A DNA stretch of 64,000 nucleotides, from NCBI RefSeq assembly GCF_009495745.1, contig NZ_WIDQ01000002.1, forward strand, positions 186,001-250,000. The letters are read 5' to 3'. This DNA is from Niveispirillum sp. SYP-B3756. Lineage in GTDB: Bacteria > Pseudomonadota > Alphaproteobacteria > Azospirillales > Azospirillaceae. This document shows, in pieces, positions 53,838 to 63,099 of the stretch. The translations under genes were made by a program, and so were the position numbers. The notes below the pieces were generated by a model. It was given only the letters and a program-made list of their open reading frames with translations, was not told the origin of the DNA and did no database searches. Each line of letters opens with the position of its first letter. Position 1 is the first letter of the stretch.

Positions 53838-54722
53838 ATGAACTTACTGATCGGCGCTGTCATCGTCTTTGCTTCCGTCCTGGGCGGCTTCATGGCCCTG
53901 GGCGGCCATCTGACTGTCCTGTGGCAACCGTTCGAGGCCATCATCATCTGCGGTGCCGCCTTCGGCGCCTTCGTCATCGCCAACCCGTGGGAGGTGATCA
54001 AGGATACCGGCGGTTCCGTCGTCGCCATTTTCAAGGGCACACGGCATAAGCGGTCCGATTATCTCGACCTGCTGTCCCTGCTCTACGCAATCCTGCGCAC
54101 GGCCCGCACCAAGGGCCTGCTGGGGCTGGAAAAGGATATCGAACGTCCCCAGGACAGTGCCCTGTTCCAGCAATTTCCCAAGGTGTTGGACCATAAACGG
54201 GCGCTGCGTTTCATCACCGATTATCTGCGCCTGATGTCGCTGGGCGGCGACAAGGCGATGGAACTGGAAGTGCTGATGGACGAGGAACTGCACACCATGT
54301 CCAAGGAATTTGGCCGCGCGCCCCGCGCCCTGCACACCATGGCAGAGGCGATGCCGGCGCTGGGCATCGTGGCGGCCGTGCTGGGCATGATCAAGGCCAT
54401 GGGCGCCATTTCCGAACCGCCGGAATATCTGGGCAAGCTGATCGGCGGGGCCATGGTGGGCACCTTTCTGGGTGTGCTGCTCTCCTATGGGCTGGTCGGG
54501 CCGCTGGCCGCAGCCCTGAACCGGATGCGGGAAGATGAGCTGCGCTATTTCCACTGCATCAAGGCGGCGCTGGTGGCCCATGTCGGCGGCTCCGCCCCGG
54601 CGGTGGCCATCGAACATGCCCGCAAGATGCTGCATAGCGAAGTGCAGCCGACCTTCCACGAGGTGGAGGAAGTGACCAGCAACGCCACCCAGCGCCTGGG
54701 TGGCGAGCGCAAGGCGGCCTGA
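53838..54722 (+). CDS. motA: Flagellar motor stator protein MotA
   Basis: 294 residues, four membrane helices. The cytoplasmic loop carries conserved charges, and the helix 3/4 prolines are in EAMPALGIVAAVLGMIKAMG and GLVGPLAAALN. The N-terminal helix MNLLIGAVIVFASVLGGFMALGG is typical. Proton-type stator with MotB two bases downstream. Shine-Dalgarno CCGGAGATTCTCGG. Confidence 0.96.
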   Translation: MNLLIGAVIVFASVLGGFMALGGHLTVLWQPFEAIIICGAAFGAFVIANPWEVIKDTGGSVVAIFKGTRHKRSDYLDLLSLLYAILRTARTKGLLGLEKDIERPQDSALFQQFPKVLDHKRALRFITDYLRLMSLGGDKAMELEVLMDEELHTMSKEFGRAPRALHTMAEAMPALGIVAAVLGMIKAMGAISEPPEYLGKLIGGAMVGTFLGVLLSYGLVGPLAAALNRMREDELRYFHCIKAALVAHVGGSAPAVAIEHARKMLHSEVQPTFHEVEEVTSNATQRLGGERKAA

Positions 54723-54724
54723 TC

Positions 54725-55768
54725 ATGGCAAGCCCCGGCAAGCGCGGAAGCGGCAATCATCACCCTGTCATTGTGCGCCGTAAATTCATGCATAGCGATT
54801 ATGAGCCGCATAATGGCGGCTGGAAAATCGCCTATGCCGACTATGCCACCATGCTGATGGCCTTCTTCATGATGATGTGGCTGGTGAATATCACCACCGA
54901 ATCCCAGCGGGAGGGCATCGCCGATTATTTCAGCCCGATCAATGTCTCGGACAGCAATTCCGGCGCCGATGGCCAGCTTTCCGGCCGCAGCGTCTCGGAA
55001 AAGGGCAACCTGACCAGCTCGGTCGCCAGCGCCTGGGAAACCATCCCGGCCGCCCGCGTGCCCGCCCTGTCGCCCCCCGGCCCCTCGCCGCAGATTGTGG
55101 AAGAAGGGGTGGGGGATGAAAAGGTGCGCAAGCCCGGTCTGGCCGGTGCCACCGGCGACATGACTTTGGGCGAAATCCCCGCCGGCAGCATCCCGGAAGG
55201 GGAGGTGATGGACCCGCTGCTGCGCGAACAGCTGGCCAATGTGGCGGCCGAACAGGCCGCCTTTCAGCGGATTGAAGCGGAGGTGCGCACCGCCATGGCG
55301 GCGGCCGGCGATCTGGCCGGGCTGTCGGATAATCTGCTGTTCGAAATGACACCGGAGGGCCTGCGCATCCAGATCACCGATCAGCCGCATTTCGCCATGT
55401 TCGAGGTGGGGTCGACCCGCCTGAATGACCGGGCGGACGCGCTGCTGCGCGTGGTGGCGGCGGCGCTGGTGCCCGTCCCCAACCGGATTGCCGTTTCCGG
55501 CCATACCGATGGTCGTGGCTTTTCCACCACGGCGCGCTATGGCAATTGGGAATTGTCCTCCGATCGGGCCAATGCCGCCCGGCGTATCCTGTTCGCCGGC
55601 GGCATCCCCTCTACCCGCATGGCGCGGGTGGAAGGAATGGCCGACACGCTGCACCTGATCCCGGACAATCCCGGTGATCCCCGTAACCGTCGTATCAGCA
55701 TCACTGTGCTGCGCCGCGTGCCGCTGCCGATGGGCATGAAGCCCGGCGCGGTGCCGGCCTCCCCATAA
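54725..55768 (+). CDS. motB: Flagellar motor stator protein MotB
   Basis: 347 residues. One membrane helix near 40-58 with the ion-binding Asp in YADYATMLMAFFMMMWLVN; a plug/linker region of about 150 residues; and the OmpA-like peptidoglycan-binding domain (AVSGHTDGRGF, NWELSSDRANAARRIL, RNRRISITVLR). It pairs with MotA. The Pro/Gly-rich linker is longer than in E. coli, as in other alphaproteobacteria. Confidence 0.96.
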   Translation: MASPGKRGSGNHHPVIVRRKFMHSDYEPHNGGWKIAYADYATMLMAFFMMMWLVNITTESQREGIADYFSPINVSDSNSGADGQLSGRSVSEKGNLTSSVASAWETIPAARVPALSPPGPSPQIVEEGVGDEKVRKPGLAGATGDMTLGEIPAGSIPEGEVMDPLLREQLANVAAEQAAFQRIEAEVRTAMAAAGDLAGLSDNLLFEMTPEGLRIQITDQPHFAMFEVGSTRLNDRADALLRVVAAALVPVPNRIAVSGHTDGRGFSTTARYGNWELSSDRANAARRILFAGGIPSTRMARVEGMADTLHLIPDNPGDPRNRRISITVLRRVPLPMGMKPGAVPASP

Positions 55769-55821
55769 TACCCACCCATCACCGCTCCGGGCAGAAGTCT
55801 GGTTGAACGGGGCTCTCCCCG

Positions 55822-55836
55822 TGGCGCGTCTCCGGC
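55822..55836 (+). promoter_or_regulatory. Possible sigma-54 promoter of flgE
   Basis: TGGCGCGTCTCCGGC keeps GG and GC with the correct step and six of seven -24 bases, but the -12 element is CGGC instead of TTGC. It lies about 76 bp before the flgE ATG. Weak, by eye only. Confidence 0.3.
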
Positions 55837-55911
55837 TCCGGCCGATCCATCGCCGCCATCATCCGCAATACAGGCCGCTTCAACCGTATCCACGCAGACT
55901 GGAGAAGAAAG

Positions 55912-57210
55912 ATGACCATTTACAGCGCCATGAATTCCGGTGTGTCCGGTCTGGCGGCACAGAGCACCAAGTTCAGCACCATTTCCGACAATATCTCCAA
56001 CTCCTCCACGATCGGCTACAAGCGCACGGATGTGCAGTTCTCCACCATGGTGACGGGGGCGTCGATCCCCGGATCTTACTCCGCAGGTGGCCTGCAGAGC
56101 GATGTGCGTTCGGAAACGACCATCCAGGGCACGGTGCAGAGCACGGCGACATCCACCGACCTGGCCATTTCCGGCAGTGGCTTCTTTGTTGTCAGCGACA
56201 CTGTTGCGCGCGACGCTGTCAAGTCGCCGGACATGCTGCTGACGCGTGCCGGCTCGTTCCGGGTGGATGACGAAGGAAATCTGGTCAATGCCGCCGGCTA
56301 TTATCTCCAGGGCTGGCCGTTGAATAATGACGGGACGGTTGCGGGTGGTGAACCGTCGCGGACCAGCTTCACCAACCTGCAGACCGTCACCCTCACCAGC
56401 ATCACCGGCATGGCCCAGGCCACCACACAGATTGATCTGGCCGCCAACCTTCCAGCCAGCAAGACGGGGGAAATTCCGGCCACGGCGTTCTCCACATCGG
56501 TGGATTATTTCACGCCGCTGGGGTTCACCAGCAAACTGGAGCTGGAATGGGTGCCAACGGCACCGGCGGCACCGCCGGCGGGGGGCACTGCGACACCCAC
56601 CAACAATTGGACGCTGAATATCAAGGACAATGGCGTTGTCCGGCAAAGCGTCAGCATCAAATTCAATGATGGTATCACCGCCTTGCCGGCGGGCAGGATC
56701 GCCAGCATTACCCCAGCGACAGACGGGGTCATCTCCTTGACCACCTCCTCCGGCCAGCCGCTGAAGATCAATATCGGGCAGGGCGGCAACGGCCTGACCC
56801 AGTTCGGCAGTCAGTATGTGCCGTCGAAAATATCGAAAGATGGTGCCGCCTATGCCGCCCTTGATCGGATTGAGGTGGGGAAGGATGGCATTGTTACCGC
56901 CATCTATGGCAATGGCCTGCGTCAGTCCATTTACAAATTGCCGCTGGCGACCGTCATCAATGCCGATGGTCTGACCGGGGTGGGTGGTAATGCCTATCAG
57001 TTGAGCCGCGACTCTGGCGATGTGTATTTGTGGGATGCTGGTGCCGGCTCCACGGGAACGATCAGTGGTGGTGCCCTGGAAGCATCCAATGTGGATATCG
57101 CCAAGGAACTGACCAGCATTATTGAGACACAGCGCGCCTATTCTTCCTGCGCCAAGATCATCCAGACGGCGGACGAGATGATGACCGAGATCAGCAACCT
57201 GATGCGCTGA
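55912..57210 (+). CDS. flgE: Flagellar hook protein FlgE
   Basis: 432 residues. N-terminal MTIYSAMNSGVSGLAAQSTKFSTISDNISNSSTIGYKRTDVQF, the FlgE D2 domain in the middle, and C-terminus GALEASNVDIAKELTSIIETQRAYSSCAKIIQTADEMM. Shine-Dalgarno GGAGAAGAAAG. First gene of flgE-flgK-flgL. Confidence 0.97.
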   Translation: MTIYSAMNSGVSGLAAQSTKFSTISDNISNSSTIGYKRTDVQFSTMVTGASIPGSYSAGGLQSDVRSETTIQGTVQSTATSTDLAISGSGFFVVSDTVARDAVKSPDMLLTRAGSFRVDDEGNLVNAAGYYLQGWPLNNDGTVAGGEPSRTSFTNLQTVTLTSITGMAQATTQIDLAANLPASKTGEIPATAFSTSVDYFTPLGFTSKLELEWVPTAPAAPPAGGTATPTNNWTLNIKDNGVVRQSVSIKFNDGITALPAGRIASITPATDGVISLTTSSGQPLKINIGQGGNGLTQFGSQYVPSKISKDGAAYAALDRIEVGKDGIVTAIYGNGLRQSIYKLPLATVINADGLTGVGGNAYQLSRDSGDVYLWDAGAGSTGTISGGALEASNVDIAKELTSIIETQRAYSSCAKIIQTADEMMTEISNLMR

Positions 57211-57262
57211 TCTTGCGTAGCCTTGCTCCATCACCGCCGGACTTTACAGGGGAGCCATCATC

Positions 57263-58723
57263 ATGACGATCAGCGTGGCCTTGCAGAACGCGCTCAGCGG
57301 TATGCAGGCGAACCAGTCCAGATCCGCCGTCATCGCCCGCAATATCGCCAATGCCAGCACCGAGGGCTATACGCGCAAGCAGGCGGTATTGACTTCGCTC
57401 ACCATCGCCGGCGAAGGGCGTGGTGTGACGGTGGCCAGCGTGGAGCGTCAGCTCAACGCGTCGCTGGTGCGTGAAACGCGGGTCCAGTCCTCTGCCTATC
57501 AGGCGCAGTCCGCCAAGGCGGATATGCTGACCCTCTATACGGACAGCATCGGCCAGCCAGCCGATGCGCGCAGCATCAGCAGCAAACTGTCCAAGCTGGA
57601 ACAGGCGCTGGTCGGGCTGGAGGAGTTGCCCGACAGCGCCACCCAGCAACGCGCTGTGGTGGATGCCGCCGTTACGCTGGCCAATGGCCTGAACAGCACC
57701 AGCGCGACCATTGCCGATGTGCGCCAGCAGGCCGATTCTGGCATCAATGATGCTGTCAATCAGGTCAATACCGCCCTGAAGCAGATGGAGGATCTGAATC
57801 GCCAGATCGCTGTGCGCACCGGCACCGGCCAGGATACCAGCGAGATGGAGGACCAGCGTGACCGGCTGCTGGACCAGATGGCCTCCCTGATCGACATCCA
57901 GTATTTTACCCGCAGCGGCAACGAGGTCGTGGTGATGACCGGCAATGGCATCACTTTGCTGGACGATCAGGCACGCACGCTGGAATTCGTGCCCACCGCT
58001 GTTATCGGGCCGCAGGCTGCCTATCCGGGCAGCCTGTCGGGTTTGACGGTGGAAGGGGTGGATATCGCACCCGGCGGCAATTCTGCCCAGCCCATCAGCG
58101 GCGGGCGCATCGCCGGCCTGTTCGCCGCCCGCGACCAATCCATGCCGGAGGCGCAGCGCCAGATGGACGAGGTCGCCCGTGCGCTGGTCAGCCTGTTCCA
58201 GTCGGCCGATGCCTCTGTCACCGGCACCGGCACCAGTACCACTGGCCTGTTCACGTTGGCCAGTGGCGGTTCGCCCCCCGGTGCGGCTGTCGGCATGGCG
58301 GATCGCATCCGGGTGAATGACCGCGTATTGCTGTCGGCCGGCGGCGATCCTGCGCGCGTGGTGACGGGGATCCACGCCAGCGGCGGGGATGTCGGTGACA
58401 CTAAGCAGATCGCGGCCTTCATCGGCATCTTCAGCACCAAGGTCAGCTTTTCCGCCGCCGCCGGGCTGAGCACCAGCAACACCATCAAGAATTTCACCAA
58501 TGCCGCCATCAGCCAGCAGCATACGGACCGCGCTGCCGCAAAAAACAGTGCCACCACGCTGAATGTGAAGCTGGAAACGGTGAAGGCCAGCCGGGAGGCG
58601 GCCGAGGGCGTGAATATTGAAGAAGAGCTGCAGGACTTGATGCTGCTGGAACGCAGCTTCGCCGCCAACGCCCAGATCATGCAGGCCGCCGGTCGCATGT
58701 TGGACAAGCTGCTGGAGATCTGA
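57263..58723 (+). CDS. flgK: Hook-filament junction protein FlgK
   Basis: 486 residues. N-terminal SVALQNALSGMQANQSRSAVIARNIANASTEGYTRKQAV and the FlgK domain MEDQRDRLLDQMASLIDIQYFTRSGNEVVVMTGNGITLLD. The C-terminus is GVNIEEELQDLMLLERSFAANAQIMQAAGRMLDKLLEI. Ribosome site GGGGAGCCATC. Fully intact; 52 bp after flgE. Confidence 0.96.
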   Translation: MTISVALQNALSGMQANQSRSAVIARNIANASTEGYTRKQAVLTSLTIAGEGRGVTVASVERQLNASLVRETRVQSSAYQAQSAKADMLTLYTDSIGQPADARSISSKLSKLEQALVGLEELPDSATQQRAVVDAAVTLANGLNSTSATIADVRQQADSGINDAVNQVNTALKQMEDLNRQIAVRTGTGQDTSEMEDQRDRLLDQMASLIDIQYFTRSGNEVVVMTGNGITLLDDQARTLEFVPTAVIGPQAAYPGSLSGLTVEGVDIAPGGNSAQPISGGRIAGLFAARDQSMPEAQRQMDEVARALVSLFQSADASVTGTGTSTTGLFTLASGGSPPGAAVGMADRIRVNDRVLLSAGGDPARVVTGIHASGGDVGDTKQIAAFIGIFSTKVSFSAAAGLSTSNTIKNFTNAAISQQHTDRAAAKNSATTLNVKLETVKASREAAEGVNIEEELQDLMLLERSFAANAQIMQAAGRMLDKLLEI

Positions 58724-58726
58724 CCC

Positions 58727-59794
58727 ATGACCATGATCCGTGTTTCTACCCTCTCCATGGCCCGCCAGACGCGCAATAATGTGGCGCAGATGCAGGGCGA
58801 AATGATGAAGCTGCAGCAGGAGCAGGCTTCTGGAACCAAGATGGACGTGGCCGGGGAGAATGGCAGCCGCACCGCCACCCTGATCAGTCTGCGCAACACG
58901 ATCGACGAGATTAATCAGTTCGACACCAACATGACCGGACAGGCGGCCCGCTTGTCCACCATGCAGGAGGCCCTGACCCAGGCGCGCGCATCGGCACAGA
59001 CAATTCGTGACCTGGCGCTGGCCGCGTCGGGCAGCCAGTCGCAGACCAGCAATGCCACCATCAAGGGGGCGGCAACTGACGCGATCAAGGCGATTACCAA
59101 TATGCTGAACAGCAGCCAGTCTGGCCGTTTTCTGTTTGGTGGTACCCGCTTTGACCAGCAGCCCTTGCAGCAGCCCGATGCGGTTGCGGCGTCGGGTCTG
59201 TCGCCCAACGCCGCTGTCACCCAGGTGATCAACGCCTTTGGCGGCACCGCCGCACTGACCAGCCCCGCCCAGGTGGATGCGTTGATCGATGGTCCCAACG
59301 GTATTGGCGCCCTGTTCAATGATACGCGCGTGCCGGCGGCCGGCAATTATGCCAACACCTTCTTCAATGGCTCCACCGCGCCCGTGGTGGGTCGGGTGGA
59401 AGGCAGTGTCACCATCACCTATAACGCCACAGCCGGCGACCAGAGCGTGCGTGACATGATGCAGGGTCTGTACATGCTCTCCGCTGTCCGGGCTGAGGAT
59501 GTGCCGGACGAGGCCTACCAGCAGCTGGCCGGGCGGGCCATGAAGCTGATCAATTCCGGGCTGGAGAAGCTGACCCAGACGCAGAGCCTGCTGGGCCTGA
59601 ACGAACAGACCGTGTCGACGACCCAGGAAAATCTGCGGGTTCAGAAGGGGCTGGTGAATAACCAGATCGTCAAGCTGGAGGAAGCAGACCCTTATGAGTC
59701 CTCTCTGCGACTGACCGTCTTGAAGACGCAGCTGGAAGCCACCTTCTCCGTCACGGCCAGCCTGGGCAAGCTGTCGCTGATGAATTATCTGTAA
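58727..59794 (+). CDS. flgL: Hook-filament junction protein FlgL
   Basis: 355 residues. Flagellin-like N-terminal coiled coil (MIRVSTLSMARQTRNNVAQMQGEMMKLQQEQASGTKMDV), variable middle with SGRFLFGGTRFDQQPLQ, and C-terminal helix (SSLRLTVLKTQLEATFSVTASLGKLSLMNYL). Three bases after flgK; last gene of the operon. Confidence 0.95.
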   Translation: MTMIRVSTLSMARQTRNNVAQMQGEMMKLQQEQASGTKMDVAGENGSRTATLISLRNTIDEINQFDTNMTGQAARLSTMQEALTQARASAQTIRDLALAASGSQSQTSNATIKGAATDAIKAITNMLNSSQSGRFLFGGTRFDQQPLQQPDAVAASGLSPNAAVTQVINAFGGTAALTSPAQVDALIDGPNGIGALFNDTRVPAAGNYANTFFNGSTAPVVGRVEGSVTITYNATAGDQSVRDMMQGLYMLSAVRAEDVPDEAYQQLAGRAMKLINSGLEKLTQTQSLLGLNEQTVSTTQENLRVQKGLVNNQIVKLEEADPYESSLRLTVLKTQLEATFSVTASLGKLSLMNYL

Positions 59795-59844
59795 GTGTCG
59801 GTCTGGAAGGTTATCGCGTCTTTCGAACCCTTGACCTTTCTCCG

Positions 59845-59917
59845 CCGTCATTCCCGCGAAGGCGGGAATCCAAAATCCGCGCTGTCGTATGGATTCCCGC
59901 CTTCGCGGGAATGACGG
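59845..59917. repeat. Long inverted repeat, family A, copy 4
   Basis: 28-bp perfect arms at 59845-59872 and 59890-59917 with a 17-bp loop (AAATCCGCGCTGTCGTA). It is 50 bp past flgL and could also act as a terminator hairpin. Confidence 0.95.
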
Positions 59918-59996
59918 TTAAGAGATTGGAAAAGAAGTGAAAGTTCTTGGACGGACTCTAAGGGGCCGCAACGCCCCGGCTTTTCATCAGTGACGT

Positions 59997-60029
59997 AAAA
60001 AGGCCGCCCCCGGCAATCGCGGGGGCGGC
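59997..60029 (-). terminator. Intrinsic terminator of the CtrA/Rem-like gene
   Basis: On the minus strand the stem GCCGCCCCC/GGGGGCGGC is followed by CTTTTTACG, 60 bp past the gene's stop. Confidence 0.88.
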
Positions 60030-60088
60030 GGCGCATATAGCAAGGGCCTTGAACCTGCCAACAGGCGGGGAGAGGTGCTGCCGGCCCG

Positions 60089-60844
60089 TCAGGCCGCCGC
60101 ACCCCCCATCAGGGCCATGGGAAAATCCTTGGCGGAGGCGGGCGTCAGCTCGCGTTCCTCATCGACCGGGGCTTCGAACTTGTAACCGCGACCATAGACG
60201 GTCTCGATATACTTGTCGCCGCCGGTCGCCTCGGCGATCTTCTTGCGCAACTTGCAAATATAAACGTCGATCACCTTGTCCAGCGGATCGGAGCCAGACA
60301 GGGTATAGACCGATTCGTAAATCTTCTCCTTGGAAACGACGCGGCCGACATTCAGCGCCAATACACTGAAAATGGCATGTTCGCGGTGGGAGAGGCGCAG
60401 GCGCTGGCCATCGACGCAAGGATCGCGCCCGTCCAGATAGACGGTCAGGCGTCCCACGGTCAGTTCCGGTGAACTATGGCCATGGGTGCGGCGGCGCACG
60501 GCGTGCAGCCGGGCCTCAATCTCCTGTGGGTTGATCGGTTTCACCAGCACATCGTCGGCCCCCGCCCGCAGATGCTGGATAGTGGAATTGACGCAGCGAT
60601 GGTCCAGCAGGCTGACGATGATCACTTGGCCCACCAGGGCCCGCAGCCGGGCGATGAAGCCATCCGCATCGCCGATGCCCCCGACCAGGATGGCATCATG
60701 GTTTTCCATACTGCCATCGCGTTCGGCCAGGAAACCCTCTGCCTCCGCCTGGGTCTGATGTTCGCAACGGACCCCAACCCGCCCGATGGCCCGGGAGATA
60801 GCTCCCGCGATGGTTCGATCGTTCTCGATCAACAAGACGCGCAT
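60089..60844 (-). CDS. CtrA/Rem/FtcR-like flagellar regulator with degenerate receiver
   Basis: 251 residues. OmpR-family winged HTH at the C-terminus (LRLSHREHAIFSVLALNVGRVVSKEKIYESVY, KVIDVYICKLRKKIAEATGGDKYIETVYGRGYKF) is very like CtrA and the motility regulators Rem/FtcR. The receiver begins MRVLLIENDR but lacks the phosphoacceptor Asp: the expected LLD is LVG, with Gly near 55, and one acidic-pocket Asp is Asn8. So it is probably controlled by expression or a partner, not phosphorylation. ATG 60844 follows AGGAGTGGGGTA. Confidence 0.88.
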   Translation of the reverse strand: MRVLLIENDRTIAGAISRAIGRVGVRCEHQTQAEAEGFLAERDGSMENHDAILVGGIGDADGFIARLRALVGQVIIVSLLDHRCVNSTIQHLRAGADDVLVKPINPQEIEARLHAVRRRTHGHSSPELTVGRLTVYLDGRDPCVDGQRLRLSHREHAIFSVLALNVGRVVSKEKIYESVYTLSGSDPLDKVIDVYICKLRKKIAEATGGDKYIETVYGRGYKFEAPVDEERELTPASAKDFPMALMGGAAA

Positions 60845-61110
60845 TACCCCACTCCTGCTTTCAAGTCCAAGCCCAAGGGAAGACTCAGTAGATTCTATTC
60901 GAGGAAAATTTATTATGATTTTTGTAGCGTTTTTGATTTGCTCTACACTCAGAAACTCACCTGAAAGAGCAATGACTACCCACAAGGTCGTAGTCAAGTC
61001 GGGAATCAAAAATGTCTTAAAGCACCATTAACGCGAAGCCGACCTGAAAACCCGCTTTAACCCTGCGGGCCTATGGTTGGCATCCGATCGGGAATTTGCA
61101 GGGGAAGGCC

Positions 61111-62238
61111 ATGGCAGAGCGCCATTACGTCCGCCGTTTCATGGCCATGGCGGCCTGTCTGTGGGCGCTGGCCCTGCCCATGGCGGCATCGGCCCAGATG
61201 CGCATCAAGGATCTGGTGGAGGTGGAAGGGGTGCGCGGCAACCAGCTGCTGGGCTATGGCCTGGTGGTGGGGCTGAACGGCACTGGCGATCGGTTGCAGA
61301 ACTCCCCCTTCACCCAGCAGAGCCTGGAAGGCATGTTGGAACGGCTGGGCGTGAATATCACGGGACTGAACGTGAAGACGCGCAATGTCGCCGCCGTGAT
61401 GGTGACGGCGACATTGCCGCCCTTCCCCCGCCAAGGCACACGGCTGGATGTGTCGATCTCCACCATGGGGGACGCCAAAAGCCTGTCGGGTGGCAACCTG
61501 ATTGCCACACCGCTGATGGGGGCCGATGGCAAGATCTATGCGGTGGCGCAGGGGCCGGTGGCCACGGCGGGCTATGCGGTGGAGGGGGCGGCGGCCAGCG
61601 TCACCAAGGGGGTGCCAACCTCCGGCCGCATCGCCAATGGCGCCATCGTGGAACGGGAAGTGGATTTCGATCTGGACAGTCTCAGCCGGGTACGGCTGAC
61701 TCTGCGCAACCCCGATTTCTCCACCGCCAACCGCATCGCGGCGGCGGTGAACCAGACGCTGGGCGGCGGGACGGCGCGTTCCACCGATCCGGCCACCGTG
61801 GATATAACTGTGCCCGACAATTATCAGGGCAATGTCGCCGGGCTGATGACCCGCATCGAAACCCTGCCCATCAAGCCCGATCAAGTGGCCCGCGTGGTGA
61901 TCGACGAACAGTCGGGCACCATTGTGATGGGTGAGAATGTGCGGATCAGTACGGTGGCCATCGCCCAGGGCAATCTGACGGTACGGGTGGAGGAAACGCC
62001 GCAGGTTTCCCAGCCGGCACCCTTTGCCACCCAGGGCCAGACAACCGTGGTGCCGCGTACCCAGATCCAGGTGGATGAAGGCCAGGGCCAGCGGGTGAAT
62101 GTGCTGGAAGGCGGGGCGTCGTTACGCGATCTGGTCAATGGTCTCAACAAGCTGGGTGCCACGCCGCGCGACATCATCACCATGTTGCAGGCCATCAAGG
62201 CGGCGGGCGCCCTTCATGCGGAACTGGAGGTGATGTGA
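61111..62238 (+). CDS. flgI: Flagellar P-ring protein FlgI
   Basis: 375 residues with a signal peptide (MAACLWALALPMAASAQ). Mature start MRIKDLVEVEGVRGNQLLGYGLVVGLNGTGD, then TGLNVKTRNVAAVMVTATLPPFPRQG and DRVVIDEQSGTIVMGENVRI-like VVIDEQSGTIVMGENVRISTVAIAQGNLTV. ATG 61111 follows GGGGAAGG. The stop overlaps flgJ by one base. Confidence 0.97.
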   Translation: MAERHYVRRFMAMAACLWALALPMAASAQMRIKDLVEVEGVRGNQLLGYGLVVGLNGTGDRLQNSPFTQQSLEGMLERLGVNITGLNVKTRNVAAVMVTATLPPFPRQGTRLDVSISTMGDAKSLSGGNLIATPLMGADGKIYAVAQGPVATAGYAVEGAAASVTKGVPTSGRIANGAIVEREVDFDLDSLSRVRLTLRNPDFSTANRIAAAVNQTLGGGTARSTDPATVDITVPDNYQGNVAGLMTRIETLPIKPDQVARVVIDEQSGTIVMGENVRISTVAIAQGNLTVRVEETPQVSQPAPFATQGQTTVVPRTQIQVDEGQGQRVNVLEGGASLRDLVNGLNKLGATPRDIITMLQAIKAAGALHAELEVM

Positions 62239-62549
62239 TGCTGGATGCCGTAACCACCACCGCCTTGCCGCCGGCGACCCCGCCAGTCCCCCCGACCGGG
62301 GCGGCGGGGGCCGACAAGGTGGACAGCGTTGCCCGCGAATTCGAGGCGATGATGCTGAATCAGGCGCTGCAATCCATGTTCGAAGGCGTGTCCACCGAGG
62401 GTGCCTTCGGTGGCGGTTATGCCGAAGAGGTTTATCGCGGGATGATGCTGGACGCCGTGGCCCGCTCCATCGCCGATGGGGGCGGGCTGGGCATTGCCCC
62501 CCAGGTGGCCGCCCAGATCGAGGCCTATAACAAAGCCAAGGAGTCCTGA
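62238..62549 (+). CDS. flgJ: Rod-binding protein FlgJ, N-terminal domain only
   Basis: 103 residues with the rod-cap domain (DSVAREFEAMMLNQALQSMFEG, GGYAEEVYRGMMLDAVARSIADGGGLGIA). It lacks the C-terminal muramidase of enterobacterial FlgJ, as is usual in alphaproteobacteria, where a separate lytic transglycosylase is used. Start ATG 62238 overlaps the flgI stop as TGATG. Confidence 0.92.
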   Translation: MLDAVTTTALPPATPPVPPTGAAGADKVDSVAREFEAMMLNQALQSMFEGVSTEGAFGGGYAEEVYRGMMLDAVARSIADGGGLGIAPQVAAQIEAYNKAKES

Positions 62550-62552
62550 GCC

Positions 62553-63023
62553 ATGCGCGCTGAGGAGATGTCGCCCGATCTGCGCCTGCATCTGCTGGAG
62601 GCGCTAGAGCTGCTGTCTCAGGTGCTGGAGGAGGAGACGGAGAAGGTCGCCCGAAGCCAGACCGATGGGCTGGACCTCTATCTGGCGGCCAAGCGCCAGT
62701 TGTTCGAACGGCTGGGCCTGCTGCTGCGGCAGGCTCACCGGCCGGCACCGGCGGCTTCTATGTCAGCAGACGCGGATGGGGAAGATGAAGCGGCCGACGA
62801 TCCGGCCCCGCCGGCGGCGCTGCGCGCGGCGGGTGACCGGCTGCGTGCGGCCATCGCCGCCAACCTGCGCACCCTGACGGCGGCGCAGGAGGCGGTGGCG
62901 GCGATCACGGGTCACATGGCCCGCATCGCTGCCCGCCAGCAGGCCGATGGTGTCTATGGCCGTCGCGGCGACGAGACCCGCCGCGCGCTTCCCGGCTATG
63001 GACGGGTGGAGCACCAGTTGTGA
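62553..63023 (+). CDS. flgN: FlgN-like flagellar export chaperone
   Basis: 156 residues, almost all helical: LRLHLLEALELLSQVLEEETEKVARSQTDGLDLYLAAKRQLFERL, an acidic linker and a second helix (LRTLTAAQEAVAAITGHMARIAARQ). The C-terminus YGRRGDETRRALPGYGRVEHQL resembles FlgN ends. It is 3 bp after flgJ. FlgN holds FlgK and FlgL for export; the assignment is from pattern and location. Confidence 0.65.
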   Translation: MRAEEMSPDLRLHLLEALELLSQVLEEETEKVARSQTDGLDLYLAAKRQLFERLGLLLRQAHRPAPAASMSADADGEDEAADDPAPPAALRAAGDRLRAAIAANLRTLTAAQEAVAAITGHMARIAARQQADGVYGRRGDETRRALPGYGRVEHQL

Positions 63024-63099
63024 TGCTCCCGGTCAAAATCATCCTTGCTGGATGGGGAAAGGGTCGTTCCGTGTCAGTCCGGTAAAACCGTTCCGGCGA

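Noticed and set aside
57191-59851. 886-codon open frame on the minus strand across flgK and flgL
   Set aside because: It is a GC-rich shadow: the plus-strand frames encode complete FlgK and FlgL with all conserved ends, and the minus frame gives a His/Gln/Gly-rich product with no domain.
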